A model generated the notes under the pieces. That model was not told where the DNA came from and made no database searches. It worked only from the letters and a program-made list of their open reading frames with translations. The position numbers and the translations under genes are program-made. A stretch of 35,672 nucleotides of DNA. It comes from an uncultured Lachnospiraceae bacterium (GTDB taxonomy: Bacteria; Bacillota; Clostridia; Lachnospirales; Lachnospiraceae). The stretch spans positions 1 to 35,672 of the forward strand of contig CANQWV010000010.1 of the NCBI GenBank assembly GCA_947627645.1, given 5' to 3'. Shown here piece after piece: positions 17,699 through 27,637 of this stretch (its first letter is position 1; each line of letters begins with the position of its first letter).

Positions 17699-18659
17699 GC
17701 TTCCTGGAGATCCAGTTAGCAGCCAGCAGGAAAAACAGACAGATCACAGACTGGAAGAAGCCCACCGCGGTAGTCAGCGAGAACTGCAGTCCCTTGATAC
17801 CATTCTTGTACACGAAGGTGGAAATCACCTCCGCCACATTCATGACCAGGTTGTTCTGCAGGGCGAACGGACGGTCGAATCCGCTTCCCAGGATGTTGCC
17901 AAGGTTCATGATGAGCAGCACTACGATGGTCGGCCGGATGCCTGTCAGCGTAATGTGCCAGATCTTCTTGAAGCGGCCCGCACCGTCCACGGACGCCGCC
18001 TCGTACAGCTCTGGGTTGATCCCGGCGATTGCCGCCAGATAGATGATGGAATTCCAGCCGAAGTTCTGCCAGACGCCCAGCGATACGTAGGTCGCCACCC
18101 AGTGTCCCGGCTCGTTGAGGAACGGAACCGCCTCGAAGCCCAGCTTCGTGATAACCTGGTTGACAAGGCCTGTCGTCGGCGCGAACAGCTGCAGCGCCAG
18201 CCCGTAGATAATAACCCAGGAGAGGAAGTGCGGCATATATGCGATCGTCTGCACAACTCTCTTGAAGCGCTTGAACGCGAGCTCATTCAGAATCAGCGCA
18301 AAAATGATAGGCGCCGGGAAGCCGAAGATCAGATCCAGCAGGTTCAGGGAAAGCGTATTGCGCAGCGCATTGATAAAATCACGGTTCTGGAACGCCTTGA
18401 TGAAATACTCAAAGCCGTGGTTCTTCGCCAGCGGCATCTCCCACACGCTCTGCACGATGCTGTATTTCTTAAAAGCGATCTGCATATAGATCATCGGTAT
18501 GTATTTGAAGACCAGCAGGTACAGAAGCGGCAGGGCCAGCAGCGCATAAAGCTGCCAGTAGCGCTTCAGATAGGCCTTGAAGCTGATCTTGTTTCCGACC
18601 TTCTTTGGGTTCTTCTTTTTCTCGTTCATCCCGCACCCCCATTTGTATAACTTTGACAA
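17676..18659 (-). CDS. Sugar ABC transporter permease (LplB-like)
   Basis: YEAASVDGAGRFKKIWHITLTGIRPTIVVLLIMNLGNIL EAA loop; overlaps the downstream permease start. Confidence 0.93.
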   Translation of the reverse strand: MSKLYKWGCGMNEKKKNPKKVGNKISFKAYLKRYWQLYALLALPLLYLLVFKYIPMIYMQIAFKKYSIVQSVWEMPLAKNHGFEYFIKAFQNRDFINALRNTLSLNLLDLIFGFPAPIIFALILNELAFKRFKRVVQTIAYMPHFLSWVIIYGLALQLFAPTTGLVNQVITKLGFEAVPFLNEPGHWVATYVSLGVWQNFGWNSIIYLAAIAGINPELYEAASVDGAGRFKKIWHITLTGIRPTIVVLLIMNLGNILGSGFDRPFALQNNLVMNVAEVISTFVYKNGIKGLQFSLTTAVGFFQSVICLFFLLAANWISRKLGERGIW

Positions 18660-18740
18660 TTATCGCCTCAAAGCATTTTCATCATTGTAGGTAGTATACA
18701 ACACTATTTCGGCAAATGCAATCATTTCTTCAAGATATTT

Positions 18741-18755
18741 GTCCAAAATCTGGAC
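18741..18755. promoter_or_regulatory. Short inverted repeat between lacI-type gene and permease operon, candidate operator
   Basis: GTCCA-AAATC-TGGAC at 18741-18755. Confidence 0.25.
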
Positions 18756-18825
18756 ATTTTGCTTACTGTTCTTGAAATTTTTTCACAGTTTTCAGCAGAA
18801 TAACGTAATTATTTGGTTTAACGTT

Positions 18826-19899
18826 TTACTTCAAATAATTTTCTTCCTGCGGCAAAAGACTACGCACCGACTCGCGCTCGATAAAGCTGCACGGGATCAG
18901 GATCTCCTCGTACGGCCGCTGCGTTTCATCCCCTGTATGCTCCATCTTCTCCATCAGCAGCTTTGCCGCCTTTCGCCCCATCTCGCGGAGAGGCTGAGCC
19001 ATGGTCGTGAGGCCCGGCACGAAATATTCCGCGATATCTTGATTGTCAAAGCCCACGACGGAGAAATCTCTCCCCGCGCGCATTCCCTGCTCGTCCAGAT
19101 AGCGGTACACGCCGCCGGCCATACGGTCCGCCATGCAAAACACCGCCGTGATCCCCGTCTCCAGAAGGCTCTGCGCCTCCCGGTACGCGCTCTCCAGATC
19201 CCAGCGCGCATAGCAGACCCACTCGGGATTGTACAGGATTCCATGGCTGTACAGCGCGCGCTGGTACCCCAGCAGACGCTTCTGGGTATGGATGTTGTCC
19301 TCCCTTCCCCCGATCACTCCAATCTTCCTGTGCCCCTTCGAGATCAAGTATGAGACGAGCTCATATGCTGCCCGCTCGTCATCCATCAGCACCGACGGCA
19401 CATTTGGATTTTCCGCATAAGAGTGGATCATCACGGCGGGAAGCGGGAAATTTTCTGGAAAGCAGTTGATTCTGCGGGCGTGGCCGGCGATGTAGAGCAC
19501 GCCGTCCGCCGTCATTGGGGTGATCTCCTGGATGGCGGGATTCCGCACGGAATCCTGCGCCCGGATATCATTGTACCAGCTGCCGCCCCACCTCGCGTAC
19601 ATACGCAGGTTTTTCACGATGATCCGGTACCCGTGCTCCTCGCAGCAGCCCATGATGCCCTCCACGATCTCCGGCGTGGTGAACTGCGCGATATCCTCGG
19701 CGACGATACAGATCATCCCTGTCTTCTGCGTCCGCAGCCCCTTCGCCATGTAATTCGGACGATATCCCAGGCGGAGGACAGCCTCCTGCACCCTGCGCTT
19801 TGTCTCCTCGCTCACCTTGTGCTCTTTTCCGTTGAGGATGTTGGAAACGGTCGTCGCCGACACGTTGCATTCTCTGGCGATCTCCTTGATGGTTACCAT
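18826..19899 (-). CDS. LacI-family transcriptional regulator
   Basis: MVTIKEIARECNVSATTVSNILNGKEHKVSEETKRRVQEAVLRLGYRPNYMAKGLR HTH and periplasmic-binding-like domain. Confidence 0.95.
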   Translation of the reverse strand: MVTIKEIARECNVSATTVSNILNGKEHKVSEETKRRVQEAVLRLGYRPNYMAKGLRTQKTGMICIVAEDIAQFTTPEIVEGIMGCCEEHGYRIIVKNLRMYARWGGSWYNDIRAQDSVRNPAIQEITPMTADGVLYIAGHARRINCFPENFPLPAVMIHSYAENPNVPSVLMDDERAAYELVSYLISKGHRKIGVIGGREDNIHTQKRLLGYQRALYSHGILYNPEWVCYARWDLESAYREAQSLLETGITAVFCMADRMAGGVYRYLDEQGMRAGRDFSVVGFDNQDIAEYFVPGLTTMAQPLREMGRKAAKLLMEKMEHTGDETQRPYEEILIPCSFIERESVRSLLPQEENYLK

Positions 19900-19918
19900 G
19901 GGCGCTCCTCCTTCTTCC

Positions 19919-21445
19919 CTATCTATAAAGCTCCGCCGCGACTGCGTCCATCAGCAGACTGCGGAACGCGGACGGCTCCTCCGTTTGCGGCTTCGCGCCG
20001 TCCCCGGTGAATACCATCTCGCAGCGGTCCGCGTCCGTGTACGCGTCCCAGCGCGGCATGGGCGTACCGTCGGCGTCCGGCCCGTTCGGGTCGCCGGTCT
20101 TGATAAAGTTCGCCCAGTAATTGCACATCTGGCGCGCCAGATCGTAATGCCTGCCCACGAGCGGGCGCCAGCACTTCGCAAGCGTCTCAAAGAAGAACCA
20201 CAGATCCACCGAGTGGAAGGTGCCCGGGTCATCCGGCCCCGGAATATCCGCATCGAATCGATAATAGTAGCATGGCTGCTCCTTACCGTTCTTCTCGTGC
20301 TGCAGGAACTGGCTCTTTACGGTGCACTCAATCCCGCTCACCTTCCCCCACAGATCCCCGTCCTGCGCTTCCTTAAGCTCCGGAAGGTTTATAAACTCGT
20401 CCGCGCGATCGCCGAAGAGCTTCCCCGCCTTTTCCCTGAGTTCCTCACGCGAGGACGCCTTCAGGAAATTCGGAAATTCATCCGCGGTATTGCCCGCCAT
20501 CACCGGCACCGGCGCATGCCTTCCCTGCGCGAACAACACCATCGGGTCGCCCACACAGAAGACATCGTCCTGCACCGTAAACATCCTCGGGTGCTTCGCC
20601 GCGTACTCCGCGTATCGGTCACGTATGTACAGAGCGTCCAGCTTCCGCGCCTCCTCCAGCGTCGATACGCCCAGATATTCAAAGAATTGTCTGCCGTTCT
20701 CTTCCGCCTCCCGAAGCGTGCACGGCTTTCCGATCCCGCCCTCTCCGTATGGATCGCGGATCATCGCGCTCATCACTACCGCGCGCTGAAACAGTCCGTA
20801 ATTGTCCGGACAGGTCATCTGGCTCATCACACTGCCGCCGCCCGCCGACTGTCCGGCGATCGTGATGTTCTCCGGATCGCCGCCAAACGCCGCGATGTTG
20901 CGCACCACCCAGCGCAGACCAGCCTGCTGATCCAGATTCCCGAAATTCGCCGGCGCGTCCGGCTGCTGCGCGCTGATCTCCGGGTGCGCCAGGAAGCCGA
21001 ACACATTGATGCGGTAATTGACCGTCACTACCACAATGCCGCGGCGCGCGAGCCGCTCCCCGTCGAACTCCATCTCCGAGGGATAGCCCCACTGCAGACC
21101 GCCGCCAAAAAACCACACGAGCACCGGCTGCCGCTCCTGGGGCGACTTCGCGCCCGTCCAGATATTCAGATACAGGCAGTCCTCTGCCATCTCAATCGAA
21201 GGATCCACGTGCCACTCCCGGTTGTACACAATATCCCCGATCCCCGGAGTATCCTGCACAGAGATCGGCGCGAAACGATACGCCTTCCGCACCCCTTCCC
21301 AGTCCTTACACGGCTGCGGCGCGCGCCAACGGTTCTCCCCCACAGGCGGCGCCGCGAACGGCACACCCTTAAACGCCGTAATCCTCGGATCCGCCGCCTC
21401 GATGCCCCGCACCCATCCGTTCTCTGTTCTTACTTTTCTGATCAT
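19919..21445 (-). CDS. Type-B carboxylesterase family protein
   Basis: VRGIEAADPRITAFKGVPFAAPPVGENRWRAPQP, nucleophile elbow ITIAGQSAGGGSVM, AEDCLYLNIW. Confidence 0.93.
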   Translation of the reverse strand: MIRKVRTENGWVRGIEAADPRITAFKGVPFAAPPVGENRWRAPQPCKDWEGVRKAYRFAPISVQDTPGIGDIVYNREWHVDPSIEMAEDCLYLNIWTGAKSPQERQPVLVWFFGGGLQWGYPSEMEFDGERLARRGIVVVTVNYRINVFGFLAHPEISAQQPDAPANFGNLDQQAGLRWVVRNIAAFGGDPENITIAGQSAGGGSVMSQMTCPDNYGLFQRAVVMSAMIRDPYGEGGIGKPCTLREAEENGRQFFEYLGVSTLEEARKLDALYIRDRYAEYAAKHPRMFTVQDDVFCVGDPMVLFAQGRHAPVPVMAGNTADEFPNFLKASSREELREKAGKLFGDRADEFINLPELKEAQDGDLWGKVSGIECTVKSQFLQHEKNGKEQPCYYYRFDADIPGPDDPGTFHSVDLWFFFETLAKCWRPLVGRHYDLARQMCNYWANFIKTGDPNGPDADGTPMPRWDAYTDADRCEMVFTGDGAKPQTEEPSAFRSLLMDAVAAELYR

Positions 21446-21588
21446 AGCCGCTCCTTTCCTGTTTGTCCTTAATTCGTTCGCTTTTCATTCAATTTGTGCG
21501 TCTGTTATGAAAATATACTAACATAAGGAGCGGTATTGTTCCACAATTTTTTGCGCTTACTATTCCTGTTTTCTTAAAAGAAAATAAC

Positions 21589-21618
21589 TTGCAATTGAGA
21601 AATCCATGTCGATATGCT
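21589..21618 (+). promoter_or_regulatory. Promoter-like block upstream of the small membrane protein gene
   Basis: TTGCAA-18-TATGCT; block conserved upstream of the deleted paralogue at 8103-8145. Confidence 0.45.
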
Positions 21619-21666
21619 AGGATTTGATATAGAATTCATTTAACAGAAATCCAGAAAGGCTAATCC

Positions 21667-22029
21667 ATGAAAAAAAGAATTGTAGGATATCGAAAAAGAA
21701 TTGACTCCCTGCTTGCGCAGAACACAGACTGCGACTGGAAGCAGGTTCTGGAAGAGCACCTGACACAGGTTGCATTCTTCCAGCACGAACGCCTGATCCA
21801 CCTGATCGTGACGGTAACATTCGCCATTCTGGCCATGCTGAGCGCCTGTTTCCTCCTGCTCACGCAGGAAATCGCGCTGGGCCTGTTGACGCTGATGCTG
21901 CTCGTGCTCCTCATCCCCTACATCGCGCATTACTATACGCTGGAGAATGAGGTACAGCGCATGTACGAACAATACGATAAAATATGGGCAAACCTGCATC
22001 ACGGGCATCCGCATCTGCATGAACAATGA
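21667..22029 (+). CDS. Small two-TM membrane protein with His-rich C-terminus
   Basis: 120 aa; two adjacent hydrophobic stretches; C-terminus NLHHGHPHLHEQ; RBS AAAGG; homologous to the 8.1 kb fragment. Confidence 0.75.
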   Translation: MKKRIVGYRKRIDSLLAQNTDCDWKQVLEEHLTQVAFFQHERLIHLIVTVTFAILAMLSACFLLLTQEIALGLLTLMLLVLLIPYIAHYYTLENEVQRMYEQYDKIWANLHHGHPHLHEQ

Positions 22030-22150
22030 CCGCCGCCCAGTCTTCAGGCAATCCTTCCGCACGCAATTTCCCATAAATATTCAACCAAAAATATCCCATG
22101 AAATCCTGGCTTTGCGCCCCGGACTCCATAGGATACCTAAATAATGACAT

Positions 22151-22537
22151 TCAATCAATCAGGCAAGCATATTCATTTTCCTCATCCTGCGCGGTGAGGA
22201 GCCCCAGCCTGCCCGTGTAAGGGTAACGCCCGGTCGCCACGATGTCGTGGCAGGTCATCAGCTCCGGACTCATGCGCTCGGTCAGAACGACCGCCATCTG
22301 CGTCGAGAGCTCCTTGTGTGAAATCTGATGAAGATTCTTCTGATCCAGGTAAACTGTCCCGCCGATCATTTTCAGCTGGCGGGTGATTGTCTTCAGGATT
22401 GTGGATTTTCCGGCTCCGTTCGGTCCGATGAGCGCGACGATCTCGCCCTTGCTGATCTCCACGCAGATGTCGCTGATCAGGGGCTTCCCGCCGTATCCCA
22501 CCGTCATCCGGTCCAGTCTGACATAATAATCCGCCAT
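22151..22537 (-). pseudogene. Iron-siderophore/cobalamin-type ABC transporter ATPase, C-terminally truncated
   Basis: ISKGEIVALIGPNGAGKSTILKTITRQLKMIGGTVYLD has Walker A, but the ORF stops after TGRLGLLTAQDEENEYACLID, lacking the signature and Walker B motifs. Confidence 0.8.
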
Positions 22538-23179
22538 CGTTTCTCTTCCTCCTGACTCAGCATATACAACAATGCATTGCAGATACAGGCGGCGATATTG
22601 CTCCCGCCTTTTCTGCCGCGGGCCACGATGTATGGGACATCCGTCTGCATGATCAGTTCTTTCGACTGCACCACGTTGACAAAGCCTACCGGGACGCCGA
22701 TAACCAGCTCCGGACAGAGCTTTCCCTCGCCGATCAGCTCATAGAGCCGCACCAGGGCAGTCGGCGCGTTGCCAATGGCCAAAATCATCGGTTTTTTATG
22801 CCCTGCGGCTTTGTCCATGCTCGCCACCGCGCGTCGTCCCCCGCGCTCTGGCCTGCTCCGCCACGTCCTCGTCCGACATGAAGCAACAAACCTCCCCGCC
22901 ATACTTCGCCAGTACTTTTTTGTTGATCCCGGCCCTGGCCATCTGCGTGTCCGTGACGATATCGCAGCCCGCCTGAATCGCGCGCAGCCCGGCCTCCACC
23001 GCGCCCGCCGAAAAGCAGAGATTGTCTGCGTAGTCAAAATCCGCGCTGGTATGAATGCAGCGCTTGACAATCAGCTCCGTTCCCGGCTGTAGCTTCCGGT
23101 CGCCCAGCTCCTGCGTGATGATTTCAAAGCTCCTGCGTTCAATCTCCATCGGCTTCACATTTTCCAGTTCCACTTTCAT
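22504..23179 (-). pseudogene. cobH: Precorrin-8X methylmutase (CobH/CbiC), frameshifted
   Basis: N-part [57 protein letters not shown]...DEDVAEQARARGTTR in one frame; C-part VASMDKAAGHKKPMILAIGNAPTALVRLYELI...GVPVGFVNVVQSKELI in another; switch at ~22825-22835. Confidence 0.85.
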
Positions 23180-24687
23180 ACGCCGTCCTCCAGAATCTGA
23201 TAGATCTTTTTCATGTCCAGATGCTCACGCAGGGCATCCGCGAGAATGTCGTACTGCGTTTCCTTGAACGCCGCAAAATCCACCGCCGCGAGCTCGTTTA
23301 CATCCAGCCCCTTCGCCCTGCCGAGCGCCCTCACCACAGCCTCTGCCACGTTTTTCCGGTCGAAAATTCCGTGAACATAGGTGCCATAGACATTGCCGCG
23401 CTGCGCGCCGTCCGCCTTTGCCTCGCACGCTGTATTGTGATCTGTAATCAACGTCAGCGGCTGAAGGCCTTCCCGCGGCGTCGTCACGCCCATGTGGATT
23501 TCGTACCCGCAAAACTCCTCACCGGCCAGCTCCGCCAGAATCCCTTCCGTCCGCACAAAGCTCCCCGTCACCCGTGTGCGCGTCTTCGCCCCGGCAAATA
23601 CTGTGTCCATCGGAAGCAGCCCCATGCCGCGCATCTGACCACCGCCCTCCACGCCCTGAGGATCCGCAAGCGTCTCTCCCAACATCTGGTAGCCGCCGCA
23701 GATGCCGAAGATCACCTTGCCCGCCGCCGCGGCTTTCTGGATTGCCGCCTCAAGCCCGCTCTGGCGCAGAAAGCGCAAGTCGTCCATCGTGCTCTTGCTT
23801 CCCGGCAGGATGATCATGTCCGGCTCCCCAAGCTCCGCTACGCTCACAACATAGCGCAGAGAGACACCCTCGATTACCTCAAAGGGATTAAAATCCGTGA
23901 AATTCGCGATTCGCGGCAGCCGGACGACGGCTATGTCGATTGCCGCCACCTTGTGATTTCCTGAAAAACGCTCGCTCAGGCTGTCCTCATCCTCAACCTG
24001 GATCCGCAGATAAGGTGCGACGCCCACGACCGGGATTCCGGCGCGCTCCTCCAACATGCGAATGCCAGGGTCCAGAATCGTTCTGTCCCCGCGAAACTTG
24101 TTGATAATCAGGCCCTTCACCATCGCCCGCTCATCCTCCTCCAGCAACATCACCGTCCCGACCAGCTGCGCGAACACGCCTCCGCGGTCAATATCTCCCA
24201 CCAAAAGCACCGGGGCCTTCGCCAGCTTTGCCATTCCCATATTGACAATGCCATCGCTCTTCAGATTAATCTCCGCCGGGCTGCCCGCCCCTTCGATCAC
24301 CACGATATCGTACTCCGCGCAAAGCGTTTCAAACGCCCGCAGGATGTCCGGGATCAGCTTTTTCTTGTAGGCAAAGTACTCCCGCGCATTCATGTTTCCC
24401 AGCACTTCCCCGTTGACGATCACCTGCGAATCCACATCGTTCGTCGGCTTCAGCAGGATCGGGTTCATGCAGACAGAAGGCTTGACGCCCGCCGCCTCCG
24501 CCTGCATCACCTGCGCGCGCCCCATCTCCAGTCCTTCCTCCGTGATGAAAGAATTCAGCGCCATATTCTGCGACTTAAAGGGAGCCACCTTATAGCCGTC
24601 CTGCTTGAAGATTCTGCAAAGTCCCGCCGTCAGAAGACTCTTGCCCACGTTTGACATCGTCCCCTGCACCATAATCACTTTCGCCAT
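23176..24687 (-). CDS. cobQ: Cobyric acid synthase
   Basis: [49 protein letters not shown]; GATase motif [11 protein letters not shown]; 4-bp overlap with cobH. Confidence 0.95.
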   Translation of the reverse strand: MAKVIMVQGTMSNVGKSLLTAGLCRIFKQDGYKVAPFKSQNMALNSFITEEGLEMGRAQVMQAEAAGVKPSVCMNPILLKPTNDVDSQVIVNGEVLGNMNAREYFAYKKKLIPDILRAFETLCAEYDIVVIEGAGSPAEINLKSDGIVNMGMAKLAKAPVLLVGDIDRGGVFAQLVGTVMLLEEDERAMVKGLIINKFRGDRTILDPGIRMLEERAGIPVVGVAPYLRIQVEDEDSLSERFSGNHKVAAIDIAVVRLPRIANFTDFNPFEVIEGVSLRYVVSVAELGEPDMIILPGSKSTMDDLRFLRQSGLEAAIQKAAAAGKVIFGICGGYQMLGETLADPQGVEGGGQMRGMGLLPMDTVFAGAKTRTRVTGSFVRTEGILAELAGEEFCGYEIHMGVTTPREGLQPLTLITDHNTACEAKADGAQRGNVYGTYVHGIFDRKNVAEAVVRALGRAKGLDVNELAAVDFAAFKETQYDILADALREHLDMKKIYQILEDGV

Positions 24688-24815
24688 ATCCATCATCCTC
24701 GATCTGTATTCGTATCCATTATCTTATATCTGCTGTTCTTCATCTGTCGCCCTGTATCTGACCATCCCCGTCCGCCGGTTTGTTAATGCGCAGACTCTCA
24801 TGAAACAAGCCGGCG

Positions 24816-25523
24816 CTATGCAGCGCCGCAGCTTTCCAGCACGCGGATCAATTCCTCATTCTCCGCGTGTGTGCGCACAGCGATCCGGTAATAGCCCTCT
24901 GCCAATCCCAGATGATAGTCCAGGTAATCGTCGCCGAGAGAAAATCCCTCTTCCTTGCGCAGCGGATAATACACGATCTCGCAGTCCTGACCCGCAAGCG
25001 CCTGCGCGTATTCCGCAAATCCCGGAGCCACAAGCAGCGCCTTTTTCGGCCGCAGCACACGCGTAAGCGAAAAAATCAGCTCCGCCGCTCCGTTGGAGCA
25101 GACCACGTATTCCACCGGAACCTGTTCCTTCCGAGCGATCGCCCCGACCAACTCGCGGCACTGCACGTCCGGATAACAGTCCGACCGCCGCACGCCCTCG
25201 CAGGCCTTCCGAATATTTGCGGACGCCTCGGCGGCGTAAGGATGCGTGGCGTCCACCACCAGCACATCCCCGCACAGCGTTTTAAACATCTCCCGCATCT
25301 GACCCGCATCCAGCCTGCCCGTGTGCACCTTGCAGTGCTCCATCTGCACAAGCTCCCCGCCATACTCCGTCGCCACGCAGATGTGCACGGCAACCTGATA
25401 ACGATTCAAAAACTGCGCCAGCTCTCTTCCTTCTGTTGTCCCTGCAAAAAGAACAATCTCACACATCCCGGTGTCTCCATTCCTCCGCCTTCTGCCTGAC
25501 AATTCATATGATCTGTCTGCCAT
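24816..25523 (-). pseudogene. Chimeric ORF: CbiJ/CobK N-terminus fused to CobD fragments
   Basis: MCEIVLFAGTTEGRELAQFL...DVLVVDATHPYAAEASANIRKACE (precorrin-6A reductase-like), then SDCYPDVQCRELVGAIARKEQVPVEYVVCSNGAAELIFSLTRVLRPKKALLVAPGFAEYAQAL (CobD-like), then YYRIAVRTHAENEELIRVLE (CobD C-terminus). The CobD PLP-lysine region is missing. Confidence 0.75.
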
Positions 25524-25561
25524 TGCATCAGCGTTCCTCCGCTTATCCTACTCTTCCGGCC

Positions 25562-25676
25562 TCAATGCTTTTTCTGCATCGATTCTTCTGACCCCGATAT
25601 TTTTTCAACTTCAGTATCTTTTCAGACTCAATAGCTTCTCGATTTTAATTTTCTCTCGCTCTCAATATCCTCTCGG
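25562..25676. repeat. Degenerate 17-bp tandem array anchored at the cobJ stop codon
   Basis: Units at 25562, 25579, 25594, 25611, 25628, 25645, 25662 (steps 17,15,17,17,17,17), e.g. tcaatgctttttctgca / ccgatattttttcaact / tcagtatcttttcagac / tcaatagcttctcgatt / tcaatatcctctcggcg. Confidence 0.65.
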
Positions 25677-26225
25677 CGTTACCATTTTCCCGCCAATCTC
25701 TCGTGTTTGAGAATTGCCGACAAAAACCGCAGTAAACATATCCACCTTCTCCTCGCGCAGTTCCTCCAGCGTAAGGACGCGGCAGTTCTCTCCTTCGCGC
25801 CCGATGTTGCTCACGATCCCGCAGATCGTGTCCGGCGCTTTGTACCGCAGCATCAGCTCGCACGCTTTCTGAAGATAATCCGAGCGCTTCCTGCTGGAAG
25901 GATTGTACAGGCAAACGGAAAAGTCTGCCTCTGCCGCGGCCAGCAGACGGCGCTCGATCTTCTCCCAGGGCGTCAGCAGATCGCTCAGGCTGATCACGGA
26001 AAAATCGTGAATCAGCGGCGCGCCTAAGACCGCGGCCCCGCTCAGAGCAGCCGTCACGCCAGGGATCACATCGACCTCAATCGATGGATAATTTTCTCCT
26101 GTCTCCAGCATCAAACCAGACATACCGTAAACGCCGGCGTCTCCGCTGCAGATCATCGCCACCGTCTTTCCCTTTGCCGCCTCTTCAAAGGCCAGCGTAC
26201 AGCGTTCCCGCTGATAGTTGTTCAA
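25662..26225 (-). pseudogene. cobJ: Precorrin-3B C17-methyltransferase (CobJ/CbiH), N-terminally truncated
   Basis: RCTLAFEEAAKGKTVAMICSGDAGVYGMSGLMLE...PSIEVDVIPGVTAALSGAAVLGAPLIHDFSVISLSDLLTPW...YNPSSRKR. The N-terminal ~50 residues with the SAM-binding start are absent; only a TTG start. Confidence 0.8.
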
Positions 26226-26462
26226 AATGTGGAACTCACCAATGGAGACATAGCAGAAAACTTCAGCAGATAATCCGGTTTTGACAGAAACCTCGTTGAT
26301 AACGGGTGAATACCAAAAGCCGGCAGCTCACGTTCTGTGACGCTTATCCTTCACGATCATCAGAGAATAATATCCTGCGTCCTCCGGTATTCCCTGCGCG
26401 CTGGGATAGCATCGCTCATCTGCCATTCCACAGTTTTCCACATATCTGTTCCAATTCTATTA

Positions 26463-27584
26463 TCATCCGTCCAGCAGCCCGGACGCCTCCTTCAGCAGCT
26501 CTATCACCGGCAGATGCTGCGGACATACGCTTTCGCACTGACCGCACGCAATACACTCTGAAGCCCTCGCGCTGCGCGCCACAAGACCGTTGTAGAAATT
26601 CTTCGGACGGAACTCGTCGTGGTACAGGCGCATCGTGTTCACCGCGCGGAAGACGTCCGGGATGCTGATCCCCTGCGGGCAGCCGTCGCAGCAATACCGG
26701 CACGACGTGCAGCCGATCAGAGGCGTGTTCAGCATAATCTCCCGAACCTCCTCGACGACCTTCTTCTCTTCCTCACTCAGCGGCTTGAAATCCGTGAATG
26801 TGCGGATGTTGTCCTGCATCTGATCCTCATGCGTCATACCGGAGAGAATCGTCATAACGCCCGGCAACGAGCCGACGAAACGCAGCGCCCAGGAAGCGTT
26901 CGAGGCGTCCGGCCGCACCGCGCGGAACTTCTCCTGAAGCTCCGGAACCAGGTTTGCGAGCGTCCCGCCCTTCACCGGCTCCATGATGATCATCGGCACA
27001 TTTCTCCGGTGCAGGATCGCATATAACTCTCCGGAGCGCACCACAGGGTTGTTCCAGTCCGCATAGTTCAGCTGGATCTGCACAAACTCGGTCTCCGGAT
27101 GCTTGTCCAGCACCTTTTCGAGCAGCTCAGGGCTTCCGTGATAGGAAAATCCGAGATGCCGGAGCTTCCCCTCCGCCTTTTTCTGCATCGCCCAGCCGAA
27201 GCAGTCGTACTTCTCGTACATGTCGTAATTCGAACCGTCCTCGAGCGAATGCAGCAAGTAAAAATCAAAATACCCGGCCCCGGTGCGCTCCAGCTGCTCC
27301 TCAAAGATCCGATCCCGGTCGTCCGCGCCGTGCAGGCTCCAGGCCGGCAGCTTTGTCGCCAGGTAAAAGGATTCCCGCGGATAACGCTTCACGATAGTCT
27401 CCTTCACGTCCAGCTCCGACTGTCCATAGACATAGGCTGTGTCAAAATAGTTGAAGCCGGCCTTTATGTAGGCATCCACCATGCGACAGACCTCTTCCCG
27501 GTCGGTGCTCCCATCCTTCTGCGGAAGCCTCATCATCCCAAATCCAAGCTTTGGCATCTGTTTCAGGTCGATTGACATTTTCAT
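26463..27584 (-). CDS. Aldo/keto reductase with C-terminal 4Fe-4S domain
   Basis: LGFGMMRLPQKDGSTDREEVCRMVDAYIKAGFNYFDTAYVYGQSE; C-terminal CTSCRYCCDGCPQGI and CIACGQCESVCPQHLPV. Confidence 0.95.
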   Translation of the reverse strand: MKMSIDLKQMPKLGFGMMRLPQKDGSTDREEVCRMVDAYIKAGFNYFDTAYVYGQSELDVKETIVKRYPRESFYLATKLPAWSLHGADDRDRIFEEQLERTGAGYFDFYLLHSLEDGSNYDMYEKYDCFGWAMQKKAEGKLRHLGFSYHGSPELLEKVLDKHPETEFVQIQLNYADWNNPVVRSGELYAILHRRNVPMIIMEPVKGGTLANLVPELQEKFRAVRPDASNASWALRFVGSLPGVMTILSGMTHEDQMQDNIRTFTDFKPLSEEEKKVVEEVREIMLNTPLIGCTSCRYCCDGCPQGISIPDVFRAVNTMRLYHDEFRPKNFYNGLVARSARASECIACGQCESVCPQHLPVIELLKEASGLLDG

Positions 27585-27637
27585 ACGCTCCTTTCTGGTA
27601 ATGTGTGATTAAATGATGCAAAATTATATTAATTATG

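Noticed and set aside
17490-18650. 386-aa plus-strand ORF
   Set aside because: Shadow ORF opposite the LplB-like permease.
19817-21472. 551-aa plus-strand ORF
   Set aside because: Shadow ORF opposite the carboxylesterase.
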